Both the position numbers and the translations under genes were made by a program. Positions 56,402 to 64,000 of a DNA stretch of 64,000 nt are shown piece by piece. The first letter of the stretch is position 1, and each line of letters begins with the position of its first letter. Below the pieces are notes generated by a model. It made no database searches, was not told the DNA's origin, and worked only from the letters and a program-made list of their open reading frames with translations. This DNA is from Pseudomonas viciae (GTDB lineage: Bacteria > Pseudomonadota > Gammaproteobacteria > Pseudomonadales > Pseudomonadaceae), in NCBI RefSeq assembly GCF_004786035.1, contig NZ_CP035088.1, positions 2,206,001-2,270,000 on the forward strand, written 5' to 3'.

Positions 56402-56856
56402 TGTCCGGTGACTTTGCAGACCCTGTGCTAATTCCATAGGCCTAGGCTGGTTGGATATAACTGCCTGGCGAGAAGTTATGGATTGGCCAGATCGATGGGC
56501 TTGTAAGTTACTTAATGGTCGGGTGATTTGAACGGTTTATATAAATGACCGCTCGTCATCGTGTTGGATAAAAAATAAACTGTATTCCTTCCGCTCCTTT
56601 GGATTTTTGTGGACGCTACTATCGGTAGCGTCCACATGCGTTGTGCCAGTTGGAGAGCTTTAATCATTTTTCACATGAAAAAAAGACTGCACTGCACCCC
56701 GCCGCCACGGGTGCCGGCTTGGGTTCTGGGATGCAAGGTGACAAACTGTAAAAACGGCCAGGGGGTCGACTTCCTCGCCTGAACATTCAGTTTGATCATT
56801 CAAGTCGTGACGCCAACGACCAGGCATGGCCTGGCTAAAACCAGTAAGGACATTCA
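56402..56856. other. Intergenic region with a strong hairpin
   Basis: The 455 bp are AT-richer than the genes around. A perfect 12-bp stem (TGTGGACGCTAC, loop TATCG, GTAGCGTCCACA) lies at 56608-56636 without a T tract after it. A weaker repeat ATAACT...AGTTAT is at 56457-56480. No coding frame looks genuine. Confidence 0.55.
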
Positions 56857-57786
56857 ATGGACCAGCCCACCTCCCGGATCCGATCGCCCTGGCGTACCTG
56901 GCTGGATCCTGTGCAAAACAATCTAGTGCTGGGGATGACCTTCTGGCTGGGGTTGGCCGTCATTACCGCGTTGTTGCTCTACAGCGGCTACAACGCGCTG
57001 GTGGGGGCTGACCGGCAAAACCTGGGGTATGCGGTGCTGGGCGGCACGTCCGGCTTCGCCGCCACCGCGGTGGGCGCCATGATGGCGGTGGTGTTGCGGG
57101 ACATCTCGTCCCGTACCCAGGACATCATGCTGGGTTTCGCCGCGGGCATGATGCTCGCCGCCAGTTCATTCTCACTGATCTTGCCGGGGATCGAGGCTGC
57201 ACAGGTCATTTGTGGCAATCAGTTGCTTGCCGCGTTTGTCGTCGTAGTCGGCCTGGGGCTCGGCGTCGCCCTGATGATCGGCCTTGACCGTTTCGTTCCC
57301 CACGAACACGAGTTGAGTGGTCGGCGCGGCCCGCAGGTCGAGCGCATCAATCGTGTCTGGCTGTTCGTCCTTGCCATCACCTTGCACAATTTGCCGGAAG
57401 GCATGGCCATTGGTGTCAGTTTTGCCGACGGCGATTTCAAGGTCGGCCTGCCCCTGACCACCGCCATTGCCATTCAGGACATCCCGGAAGGTCTCGCCAT
57501 CGCCATGGCGCTGCGGGTCACTGGCATCAGTACTCTGCGTGCAGCGCTGATTGCGGTGGGCTCGGGGCTGATGGAGCCGCTGGGGGCGGTGATCGGCCTG
57601 GGCATGTCCTCGGGCGTGGCTGTTGCTTATCCCATCAGCCTGGGCCTGGCTGCCGGGGCGATGATCTTCGTGGTGTCCCACGAAGTGATTCCCGAAACCC
57701 ACCGCAACGGCCATGAAACCCCGGCTACCTTGGGATTGATGATGGGGTTTGCGGTGATGATGTTTCTCGACACGGCGTTGGGGTGA
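56857..57786 (+). CDS. ZIP-family divalent metal transporter
   Basis: The 309-residue inner-membrane protein has about eight helices and the two ZIP metal-site helices: TLHNLPEGMAIGVSFADGD in helix IV and AIQDIPEGLAIAMAL in helix V. A late SHEVIPETHRNGHETP segment supplies more ligands. It probably imports zinc or iron, or regulates their efflux, by analogy with ZupT and GufA. AAGGA is 7 bp before the ATG. No Zur-like site was seen upstream. Confidence 0.92.
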   Translation: MDQPTSRIRSPWRTWLDPVQNNLVLGMTFWLGLAVITALLLYSGYNALVGADRQNLGYAVLGGTSGFAATAVGAMMAVVLRDISSRTQDIMLGFAAGMMLAASSFSLILPGIEAAQVICGNQLLAAFVVVVGLGLGVALMIGLDRFVPHEHELSGRRGPQVERINRVWLFVLAITLHNLPEGMAIGVSFADGDFKVGLPLTTAIAIQDIPEGLAIAMALRVTGISTLRAALIAVGSGLMEPLGAVIGLGMSSGVAVAYPISLGLAAGAMIFVVSHEVIPETHRNGHETPATLGLMMGFAVMMFLDTALG

Positions 57787-57904
57787 TTGTCCCGCCAAAT
57801 ACCTGTTGGATGAGATCTTGGGTTTTGTGTGTTTAGGCCAAGCCCCTGTTTCCCGCCACCTATACTCAACCCCGTGGATCACATGAATCCGGGGTGGCGC
57901 GATT

Positions 57905-58924
57905 GTGCTGCGTTCGCTGATGCTGGCCGTTTTGCTCGTTCTGGCGGGGTGTGCCATGCCGCAGCGCGGACAACAGGTCGCTACGGTGGTGATTCCCCAG
58001 GACACCTGGCGGCAGGTCGACCAGCAGATCATCGCGGCGTCGAAAAGCGCTATCGAACAGGCCGGAGTCTACGCCCGCGGGTCGATGGAGCATTGGCGGA
58101 TGCTGGTGTACCAGCGGACCGAAGTTGAGTTCATCCCCTGGTTCAGCAGCTACTGGACCCAGGAGTGGCTGGCAGTGAAGGTCAGTTGGTATGCCGCCAG
58201 TGCCAAGGGTGAGGAGGACTCCTCGGCAAGGCGTCTGGCGGTTTATCTGCAAGAGCAGTATCGCGAGCAGGTGCTGGAGCCGGTGGCGGTGGAAATCGAT
58301 CCTGAGGCGATCAGGGCCAGTGCGACGGATTATTACCTGCGCCTGGTCAGTCAGCAGGTTCAGGTGATCGCCTCGCGGCATCAAATCCCGACCGAGCTGA
58401 TGAACCGACGCCTGCACGGCATTCCTGCTATCAGCCTGGGCCCGCCGGCGGCGCGCAACGCTTCGTTGTATGAGATGGTCCATACCGAACCGCTCAATAC
58501 ACTGCCGGCCTATGCCGCGCTGATTGATCATGTGAACAAAGCCGCCGCCACCGGTTCGGGCCCATCGGACGCAGTGATTGCCACGGTGGCACAGCGTACC
58601 AGTGAAAAAATCGAAGCGCAGTTCGCCACACGAGGAGCGGCCGGCGCGGCGGCGGCCGTGGCCGGGAAGGCGGCGGGGGCGTTGATTTCGGTGGGTGTGG
58701 CGGGTATTCGCGCCATGATCCACGAGGGCGAACGGCTGGAAATGGAAGCGCAGATCCGCAAAAACCTGAGCGCCGCGTTCGACGAGGCTTGGTTCAGGTC
58801 ACTCAAGCATCCCCTCAGTGGGGTGATGGCGCCGGTGTACTACCTGGACGAAGAAATCAAAGGCTACCTGGTCGAGTCGGACCTGGCCAACCGAGCGGTG
58901 GCGTTGCCGGACATCAAACCGTGA
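57905..58924 (+). CDS. Lipoprotein of unknown function
   Basis: The start is GTG at 57905, and the 339-residue protein begins MLRSLMLAVLLVLAGC, a lipoprotein signal with Cys16. The body includes EHWRMLVYQRTEVEFIPWFSSYWTQEWLAVKVSWY and an alanine/glycine-rich stretch (about 240-265) that could be a membrane-active helix. No family is recognised. It lies 118 bp after the ZIP gene but probably has its own promoter. Confidence 0.78.
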   Translation: MLRSLMLAVLLVLAGCAMPQRGQQVATVVIPQDTWRQVDQQIIAASKSAIEQAGVYARGSMEHWRMLVYQRTEVEFIPWFSSYWTQEWLAVKVSWYAASAKGEEDSSARRLAVYLQEQYREQVLEPVAVEIDPEAIRASATDYYLRLVSQQVQVIASRHQIPTELMNRRLHGIPAISLGPPAARNASLYEMVHTEPLNTLPAYAALIDHVNKAAATGSGPSDAVIATVAQRTSEKIEAQFATRGAAGAAAAVAGKAAGALISVGVAGIRAMIHEGERLEMEAQIRKNLSAAFDEAWFRSLKHPLSGVMAPVYYLDEEIKGYLVESDLANRAVALPDIKP

Positions 58925-58934
58925 CGGGGCGGGT

Positions 58935-59126
58935 TCACTCGCCGAGTGTGACGCGGCAACCCTTGCGATGACGGATCTGTTCATCCGTGGGACGTTCCTT
59001 GACGAATTCGAAACGCGGCTCGCCTTCGCTGTAAATCACCAGCCAGCCCCATTCCAGCTCGCTTTCATCCTGCCCGGGCCTGGGCGGCGAGGCCCACCAG
59101 GGTTCTTTTTGCATGATTTGACGCAT
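58935..59126 (-). CDS. Small hypothetical protein
   Basis: ATG 59126 is preceded by AGGAGG at 6 bp spacing. The 63-residue product MRQIMQKEPWWASPPRPGQD includes LEWGWLVIYSEGEPRFEFVKERPTDEQIRHRKGCRV. It is soluble with one cysteine and many charged residues. No function is recognised. It converges with the lipoprotein gene, 10 bp apart. Confidence 0.7.
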   Translation of the reverse strand: MRQIMQKEPWWASPPRPGQDESELEWGWLVIYSEGEPRFEFVKERPTDEQIRHRKGCRVTLGE

Positions 59127-59291
59127 CCTGTACCTCCTGTCGGTTGATCCCTTCAACTATAGACTGCTGGATTTCGTCGCAAGCGCCCGTGAAAACGCTT
59201 GCAGTCAATTGAGTGTGCTCTGACGCCGCCCATCAGCGTCTAGCGTCTGTATCCCCGCACTTCGAACGGGGAATGACTGGACCCCGCGCAT

Positions 59292-60200
59292 ATGCAAGCA
59301 CTGTTGAACGAGATCCTCGATACGGTTCGCCCCCTGATCGGTCAGGGCAAGGTGGCCGACTACATTCCAGCCCTGGGCACCGTGGCGCCCAATCAGCTGG
59401 GCATTGCCGTGTATGGCAATGACGGCGAGATGTATTGCGCAGGCGACGCCGACACGGTGTTTTCGGTGCAGAGTATTTCCAAGGTGTTCAGCCTGGTGCA
59501 GGCCATCGGGCATTCCGGCGAAGCGATCTGGGAGCGCCTGGGCCATGAGCCGTCCGGCCAGCCTTTCAACTCCCTGGTGCAGCTGGAGTTCGAACGCGGC
59601 CGGCCCCGCAACCCGTTCATCAACGCCGGCGCCTTGGTGATCTGCGATATCAACCAGTCGCGTTTCGCCGCTCCGGCGTTGTCGATGCGCGATTTCGTGC
59701 GGCGCCTGTCGGGCAACCCGCAAGTGATGGTGGACGGCAAGGTCGCCGAGTCGGAATACCAGCACCGTGCCCGCAACGCGGCGATGGCCTACCTGATGCA
59801 GTCCTTTGGCAACTTCCATAACGACGTGGAAGCGGTGCTGCGCAGTTATTTCAGCCACTGCGCCCTGCGGATGAGCTGCATCGACCTGGCCCGGGCGTTC
59901 TGCTTCCTGGCCAACGACGGGTTCTGCAAGCACAGCGGCGAACAGATCCTCACTGCGCGGCAGACCCAGCAGGTCAACTCCATCATGGCTACCAGCGGGC
60001 TGTACGACGAGGCCGGCAATTTCGCCTATCGCGTCGGCCTGCCTGGCAAGAGCGGGGTGGGCGGCGGGATTGTCGCCGTGGTGCCGGGGCGCTTCACGGT
60101 GTGCGTCTGGTCGCCTGAACTCAACGTCGCCGGCAACTCCCTGGCCGGCATGGCGGCGCTGGAGTTGATGAGCCAGCGGATCGGCTGGTCGGTGTTCTAG
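59292..60200 (+). CDS. glsB: Glutaminase
   Basis: The enzyme hydrolyses glutamine to glutamate and ammonia. The 302-residue protein belongs to the serine-dependent beta-lactamase-fold glutaminases: [12 protein letters not shown] with nucleophile Ser61 and Lys64, [25 protein letters not shown] and the C-terminal [18 protein letters not shown]. These match E. coli YneH. It is followed by a strong terminator. Confidence 0.95.
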   Translation: MQALLNEILDTVRPLIGQGKVADYIPALGTVAPNQLGIAVYGNDGEMYCAGDADTVFSVQSISKVFSLVQAIGHSGEAIWERLGHEPSGQPFNSLVQLEFERGRPRNPFINAGALVICDINQSRFAAPALSMRDFVRRLSGNPQVMVDGKVAESEYQHRARNAAMAYLMQSFGNFHNDVEAVLRSYFSHCALRMSCIDLARAFCFLANDGFCKHSGEQILTARQTQQVNSIMATSGLYDEAGNFAYRVGLPGKSGVGGGIVAVVPGRFTVCVWSPELNVAGNSLAGMAALELMSQRIGWSVF

Positions 60201-60208
60201 ATACAACG

Positions 60209-60248
60209 AAAAAGGGCCCGTTCCTGGTTGAGGAACGGGCCCTTTTTA
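60209..60248. terminator. Bidirectional rho-independent terminator
   Basis: AAAAAGGGCCCGTTCCT, a GGTTG loop and AGGAACGGGCCCTTTTT form a near-perfect stem. It serves glsB and the convergent small gene. Confidence 0.92.
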
Positions 60249-60259
60249 TTCAAGTGCAA

Positions 60260-60589
60260 TCAGCAGAAGCGATCGATGACCTGCACTTGCGAGGTGTTTT
60301 GCATCGACTGCCAAGCCTGGGTCAACGTTTGCAATACTCGACCGATGAAGTCCTTGTCCGCAGCGGCCTTCTTGCCGACATAGCCCTGGCCGCGACGGTA
60401 CATCTTCAGCCGGGCACACAGGTCTTGGGTGTTCTTGTCGAACTCCTCCTCACCGGCGAAAGGCGCCAGGCAGTCCATATGCACTTGGCCAGTCTTGCTG
60501 ATCCACAGGATATGGCTGTCGAGAGTGTCCTTGTGCGCTGCGAACATGCGAGCCAGTTCATCAATAGATGGTTGATTATTCAGATTCAT
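60260..60589 (-). CDS. Conserved hypothetical protein
   Basis: The 109-residue soluble protein begins MNLNNQPSIDELARMFAAHK and contains DTLDSHILWISKTGQVHMDCLAPFAGEEEFDKNTQDLCARLKMYRRGQGYVG. It has no signal peptide. It faces glsB across the shared terminator. I recognise no domain; the sequence has the composition of a genuine protein and is preceded by GGGGCTTACAC with only a weak ribosome-binding site. Confidence 0.75.
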   Translation of the reverse strand: MNLNNQPSIDELARMFAAHKDTLDSHILWISKTGQVHMDCLAPFAGEEEFDKNTQDLCARLKMYRRGQGYVGKKAAADKDFIGRVLQTLTQAWQSMQNTSQVQVIDRFC

Positions 60590-61144
60590 GTGTAAGCCCC
60601 TTGACCATTTGGTTGATCTGTCTGGTGGTTCGCAAAAACTTCGCTTCTCGGTAAGTGCTACCTGGTACCGAAACCAGGCCGTCAGCGTTCATCCGTCGAA
60701 CTTCGACGGGGTCGTGCATCGGTTGTGTAGTGTTATCGAAGGGCTGCTACGCAAATGCGCTACAACGAAGAGAAACAGCGAAGAATCTTCAGCCAGTGTC
60801 AACTTTCGAGGGTCGACCACGCGCATCATGAGGATTGATCGCCAGCGTTTCTCGTCCTTGTTACCGGACGGTCATGCCAGGTCAGCACCTTCAATCTGCC
60901 TTGTGGGCAGTCCCTTATCCAAAAAAACAGCTCGGCGGTCAGACGAGCTTGCTCAAACGGTTGCCTGTACTCCCGATCGGGGAGACGTCTGCATCATGCA
61001 AGGGCAAATCGGAGGCGTCAACGGTTTTGTAGTGATTATTTTTGTTCACTACATATTGTCGGACAAAATGGTTTGGGTATGAGAAACCGGTGAAAGGTTA
61101 CGAGATGCTGACTCTGTGGCGAGGGGATTCTCGCCAGGTCATTG
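60590..61144. other. Long intergenic region without clear gene
   Basis: This 555-bp gap follows topB and precedes the 109-residue gene, both on the minus strand. It holds short perfect inverted repeats CCGTCGAA-C-TTCGACGG (60693-60709) and GTAGTGA-N10-TCACTAC (61029-61052), and a partial REP at 61118-61135. A 164-codon plus-strand frame here looks non-coding. Confidence 0.5.
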
Positions 61145-63091
61145 TCAGGTCACCTTGGCTTTGCTCGCCTTACGCGGTGTACCGGCAGCCTTGCGCTTGG
61201 CCGGCTTGCGCTTGTTCTTCCACGGTGTGGCTCCACGGCCGGCGGGGCTGGCCGGGCCGCTGATGGTCAGGCTCATGCCCTGGCAGCGAGCGATGTGCTT
61301 GCTCATCCACGCGGCTTGCCGGGTGACGAATTCTTCCAGGCTCATTTCACCGCTTTGCACCATGTCCAGCGCCTGCTCCCAGATGGCCGTGGTACCGGGG
61401 TCGGCGATGGCTCGGGGTACGGCGTCGATCAGGCTGAAGGCCGCCGGGGTGGCAGACAAGGCCTTGCCGTTTTTCACCAGGTAACCGCGGTCGAGCAGCC
61501 CCTGGATGATCGAGGCCCGGGTCGCTTCGGTGCCGATGCCGGTGGTGTCCTTGAGCTTTTGCTTGAGCAACGGATCTTCCACCAGTTTGGCGACGTTCTT
61601 CATGGCCTTGATCAGGTCGCCTTCGGTAAACGGCTTGGGTGGCTGGGTCCACAGGTCCTTGAGTTTTACCTCGTCCACTGCGCAGTCACGCCCCTCGGTC
61701 AGCGCTGGCAGGGTCTGCGGCACGGGTGCCTCACGGCCCCGCGCCGGCGCCAGCGCCTCGGGCAGGGCGCGTTTCCAGCCAGGTTCGACGATCTGCTTGC
61801 CCACCGCGCGTAGCGCCTGGCCGGCACAGTCGAAATCGGCTTGGGTCCGGTCGTATTCGTGGTTGGGCAGGAACTGCGCCAGGTAGCGCGCGCGAATCAG
61901 CGTATAGACGGCTCGCTGCTTGCTGGCGAGTTTGTCGAGGTTCTTTGCGGCGGCGGTGGGGATGATACCGTGGTGGGCACTGACCTTGGCGTCGTTCCAG
62001 GCCCGGGATTTGCGCTGTGGCTGCAGGTGCTCGCGCAGGGGCGCAAGGCCCGGGTCGGCCTGGGCGAGGGCGGTGAGGATGGCCGGGGCTTCGCTGTGTT
62101 GGCTCAAGGGCAGGAAACCGCAATCACTGCGAGGATAGGTGATGAGCTTGTAGGTCTCGTAGAGCGACTGGGCAATGTCCAGGGTTTCCTGGGCGCCGAG
62201 GCCGAGCTTCTTCGAGCAGACCTCTTGCAGGGTGCCCAGGTCGAAGGGCAACGGCGCCGCTTCGCGCAGACGCTCGGTGCGCACCTTCATCACCCGGGCG
62301 GTGGCGGCATTGCCCATGGCTTGGGCGGCGTCCCGGGCCAGGGTCTGGTTCAGGCAGCGTTCCTGATCGTCGCAAGCATCCGGGTCGGCACGCCACTGGG
62401 CGGTGAAAGCGGTGCCTGCGTGGCTGAGTTGCACGTCGATGGCCCAGTAGGCGACCGGGACGAAGTCGGCGATGCTGCGGTCGCGGTCCACCACCAGCCG
62501 CAATGTCGGTGTCTGCACGCGGCCCACCGGCAGCACGCCCTGGTAGCCGGACTGACGCCCCAGCAGGGTGAACAGGCGACTCATGTTCATGCCGATCAGC
62601 CAGTCGGCCCGGGAACGGCCCAGGGCCGAATGATACAGGTTGAAGGTTTCGGCCCCCGGCTTGAGGGCGGCGAGGGCCTTGCGGATCGACGCTTCGTCCA
62701 GGGCCGACAGCCATAGCCGCTGGATCGGCCCGCGATAGCGGCAATGCTCCACCAGCTCCCGGGCGATCATCTCGCCCTCACGGTCGGCGTCGGTGGCAAT
62801 CACCAGTTCCTTCGCTTCCCCCAGCAGGCGCTTGACCGCCTTGTACTGACTGGCGGTCTTCGGTTTGACGGTCATTTTCCATTGCGCCGGCACGATGGGC
62901 AGGTCGGCCAGCACCCAGCGCTTGTAGCGGGCGTCGTAGGCGTCGGGCGGGGCGGTTTCCAGCAGATGACCAATGCACCAGGTGACCGTGACGTTCGCAC
63001 CCAGCCAGCAACCGTCGCCACGGCGCGTGGCCCCGAGTACGGCTGCGATGTCCTTGGCCTGGGACGGTTTTTCACACAGGTACAGCTGCAT
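61145..63091 (-). CDS. topB: DNA topoisomerase III
   Basis: This type IA topoisomerase decatenates and relaxes DNA. The 648-residue protein begins MQLYLCEKPSQAKDIAAVLG, the Toprim domain with DADREGEM near 100. The active-site tyrosine is Tyr319 in LITYPRSDCGFLP. GVLPVGRVQTPTLRLVVDRD and the GIGTEATRASIIQGLLDRGYL motifs are conserved. The C-terminus is a lysine/arginine-rich tail (about 620-648). A LexA box lies 72 bp upstream, suggesting SOS control. Confidence 0.96.
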   Translation of the reverse strand: MQLYLCEKPSQAKDIAAVLGATRRGDGCWLGANVTVTWCIGHLLETAPPDAYDARYKRWVLADLPIVPAQWKMTVKPKTASQYKAVKRLLGEAKELVIATDADREGEMIARELVEHCRYRGPIQRLWLSALDEASIRKALAALKPGAETFNLYHSALGRSRADWLIGMNMSRLFTLLGRQSGYQGVLPVGRVQTPTLRLVVDRDRSIADFVPVAYWAIDVQLSHAGTAFTAQWRADPDACDDQERCLNQTLARDAAQAMGNAATARVMKVRTERLREAAPLPFDLGTLQEVCSKKLGLGAQETLDIAQSLYETYKLITYPRSDCGFLPLSQHSEAPAILTALAQADPGLAPLREHLQPQRKSRAWNDAKVSAHHGIIPTAAAKNLDKLASKQRAVYTLIRARYLAQFLPNHEYDRTQADFDCAGQALRAVGKQIVEPGWKRALPEALAPARGREAPVPQTLPALTEGRDCAVDEVKLKDLWTQPPKPFTEGDLIKAMKNVAKLVEDPLLKQKLKDTTGIGTEATRASIIQGLLDRGYLVKNGKALSATPAAFSLIDAVPRAIADPGTTAIWEQALDMVQSGEMSLEEFVTRQAAWMSKHIARCQGMSLTISGPASPAGRGATPWKNKRKPAKRKAAGTPRKASKAKVT

Positions 63092-63162
63092 AACGCCCTA
63101 TTCCTAAGCAGAGTTCATGGGGTTGTAGCATGGTCATGGATGCGTGTCGGGGCAAGTTTTAT

Positions 63163-63178
63163 CTGTATGGATATACAG
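63163..63178. promoter_or_regulatory. LexA (SOS) box
   Basis: CTGTATGGATATACAG fits the CTGT-N8-ACAG SOS consensus. The surrounding 11-bp arms TTTATCTGTAT and ATACAGATAAA are perfectly complementary. It is 72 bp upstream of topB and 157 bp upstream of the divergent response regulator. Confidence 0.75.
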
Positions 63179-63334
63179 ATAAAGGCGTTGCAATGCGTTG
63201 CAACGGGGTGTCTGGCGCAACGTTCGGCGGTGTATTTGCACGCAGAATGAATTTTATCGCCAGGGCATCGCTCATAACTTGCAGAGCGGCCGATACCGCA
63301 AAGAACGTTTACGGGGTCAAGGAGAGTCACTTAC

Positions 63335-63742
63335 ATGAATTCGATGCCAAAGGGCAACGGACAGGCGACCGCACGTTTGATTCTCGTTGTTGAAGATGAT
63401 CAGACCATTCTGGAGTTCCTGTGCGAGATCCTGCAGGAGGAGGGTTTTGATGTGGAGCCGCGGGAAAGCGCCGACGCGGCGCTGGAGTTCCTCGAACAGA
63501 GTGCCGGCGACGTAGACTTGTTACTCACCGATATCACCATGCCGGGCATGCTGAACGGCGCGGACCTGGCCAACGTCACCGGGGACCGGTGGCCGCAGAT
63601 ACCCCTGCTGATCATGTCCGGCTACGAAACGCCGGAGAGCGCCGGGATCAAGCACCACGCTTCGTTCATCGCCAAGCCCTGGGCGTTGGGGCAGATGTTG
63701 GATCTGGTGGAAAGCACGGTGAAAAATCACTCGGTGCATTGA
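63335..63742 (+). CDS. Single-domain response regulator
   Basis: The 135-residue protein is a CheY-like receiver only: acidic pocket VVEDDQT (Glu20, Asp21, Asp22), phosphorylation site Asp66 in LLLTDITMPG, conserved Ser/Thr in LIMSGYETPE and lysine in SFIAKPW near 113. No output domain is present. AAGGAGAG precedes the ATG. The partner kinase is not in the window. Confidence 0.93.
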   Translation: MNSMPKGNGQATARLILVVEDDQTILEFLCEILQEEGFDVEPRESADAALEFLEQSAGDVDLLLTDITMPGMLNGADLANVTGDRWPQIPLLIMSGYETPESAGIKHHASFIAKPWALGQMLDLVESTVKNHSVH

Positions 63743-63806
63743 GCTATGGTGAAGTGGCTGGGCCGGTCCCGCGTATGTTTGGGTTGCAAGCGGCGATGCG
63801 CTCGAT

Positions 63807-63825
63807 GACAATGCGATTCATTATC
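63807..63825. promoter_or_regulatory. Fur box upstream of ECF sigma factor gene
   Basis: GACAATGCGATTCATTATC matches the 19-bp Fur consensus GATAATGATTCTCATTATC at 14 positions. It is 22 bp before the sigma factor start. Confidence 0.65.
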
Positions 63826-63847
63826 AGTCGCGAATTATTCCATTGCC

Positions 63848-64000
63848 ATGCCCGCCAACGATCTGTCCTTACGCAGTGCTGTCGACGTTCTGTACAGTGA
63901 TCATCACAGTTGGCTCCAGGGCTGGCTGCGCAAGCGCTTGGGCAACACCTTCGATGCCGCGGACCTGACCCAGGATACTTTTGTGCGCGTCATCAAGGCG
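63848..64000 (+). CDS. FecI-like ECF sigma factor (5' part)
   Basis: An ATG at 63848 opens a frame that runs to the window edge: MPANDLSLRSAVDVLYSDHH, then SWLQGWLRKRLGNTFDAADLTQDTFVRVIKA, 51 residues. The pattern of SWL..WLR.RLG....A.DL.QDTF.R is the region 2 start of iron-starvation sigma factors such as FecI. A Fur box upstream supports iron control. In this family an anti-sigma FecR gene and a TonB receptor gene usually follow, beyond the window. Confidence 0.87.
   Translation, partial: MPANDLSLRSAVDVLYSDHHSWLQGWLRKRLGNTFDAADLTQDTFVRVIKA

Noticed and set aside
56608..56636. Rho-independent terminator for the KGG gene
   Set aside because: The stem is strong but no T tract follows on either strand in the direction of transcription.
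56660..56857. 65-codon minus-strand frame
   Set aside because: No ribosome-binding site, no recognisable features, and it begins at the ZIP transporter start.
60588..61082. 164-codon plus-strand frame
   Set aside because: Composition is non-protein-like, no domain is seen and it overlaps the start of the minus-strand gene with no ribosome-binding site.
63193..63393. 66-codon frame just downstream of the LexA box
   Set aside because: It overlaps the well-supported response regulator in another frame and has only a weak ribosome-binding site. It cannot be fully excluded as an SOS peptide.

Overview
The window is chromosomal DNA of a fluorescent Pseudomonas, most likely of the P. fluorescens species complex. 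The evidence is high-GC coding, dense gene packing on both strands, recognisable Pseudomonas families (FtrA, CcoG, DUF3203, the DhcAB carnitine locus, GlgE/TreS-maltokinase) and many copies of typical Pseudomonas REP/REPIN palindromes between genes (unit GTGGGAGCGGGCTTGCTCGCGA and a second GTGGCGAGGGAGC type). I see no prophage, insertion sequence, CRISPR array, rRNA or tRNA. Species assignment is inference.

Layout. 1-5620: the N-terminal part of an FtrA regulator divergent from a rhodanese, a cationic amino-acid binding protein, an M14-type deacylase, a secreted esterase and two envelope proteins. 5795-7792: LysR regulator divergent from a tandem pair of YdcZ-type small transporters. 8208-10238: a nucleoside operon (Tsx outer-membrane channel plus nucleoside-binding NUP protein) with a perfect LacI/PurR-type operator upstream. 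10548-12685: selD-mnmH (selenophosphate and tRNA 2-selenouridine). 12820-19340: phosphatase, two glutathione transferases, PhzF-like protein, an Escherichia-type zinc HemB, a DUF1615 lipoprotein and a secreted protein built from thirteen 13-residue repeats. 19342-22787: the pqiA-pqiA-pqiB-pqiC intermembrane lipid-transport operon. 22899-25923: CBS protein and DNA polymerase II. 26135-34133: sugar and redox enzymes, lipoproteins, TauE exporter, AmpC beta-lactamase, DyP peroxidase and an SDR. 34284-38607: MocR regulator, CcoG, DUF3203, MgtC. 38819-46594: the glgE - treS/maltokinase - glgB operon. 46754-50512: glucarate dehydratase, glucarate permease and a divergent GntR regulator. 50765-54390: dhcA-dhcB-atoB with divergent LysR (carnitine/dehydrocarnitine or acetoacetate CoA transfer). 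54510-64000: sirtuin, small stress proteins (KGG repeat), ZIP metal transporter, glutaminase, topoisomerase III with a LexA box upstream, a single-domain response regulator and the start of a FecI-like ECF sigma factor behind a Fur box.

How genes work together. The three-gene block 38819-46594 converts trehalose to maltose, maltose to maltose-1-phosphate, extends it on alpha-glucan, and branches the product. The glucarate block pairs uptake, dehydration and regulator. The pqi block spans inner membrane, periplasm and outer-membrane lipoprotein. The tsx-nup pair moves nucleosides across the outer membrane and binds them in the periplasm.

The most interesting non-routine signals are: the expanded 13-residue repeat gene (17926-18516); a zinc-type HemB unlike the usual Pseudomonas enzyme (15481-16455); a 31-codon small ORF with hairpins upstream of the KGG stress gene (55905-56000); a LexA box in front of topB; a LacI/PurR-type operator in front of tsx; a Fur box before the terminal sigma factor; an AlgU-like promoter before glgE; and a nested double REP structure at 25956-26112.
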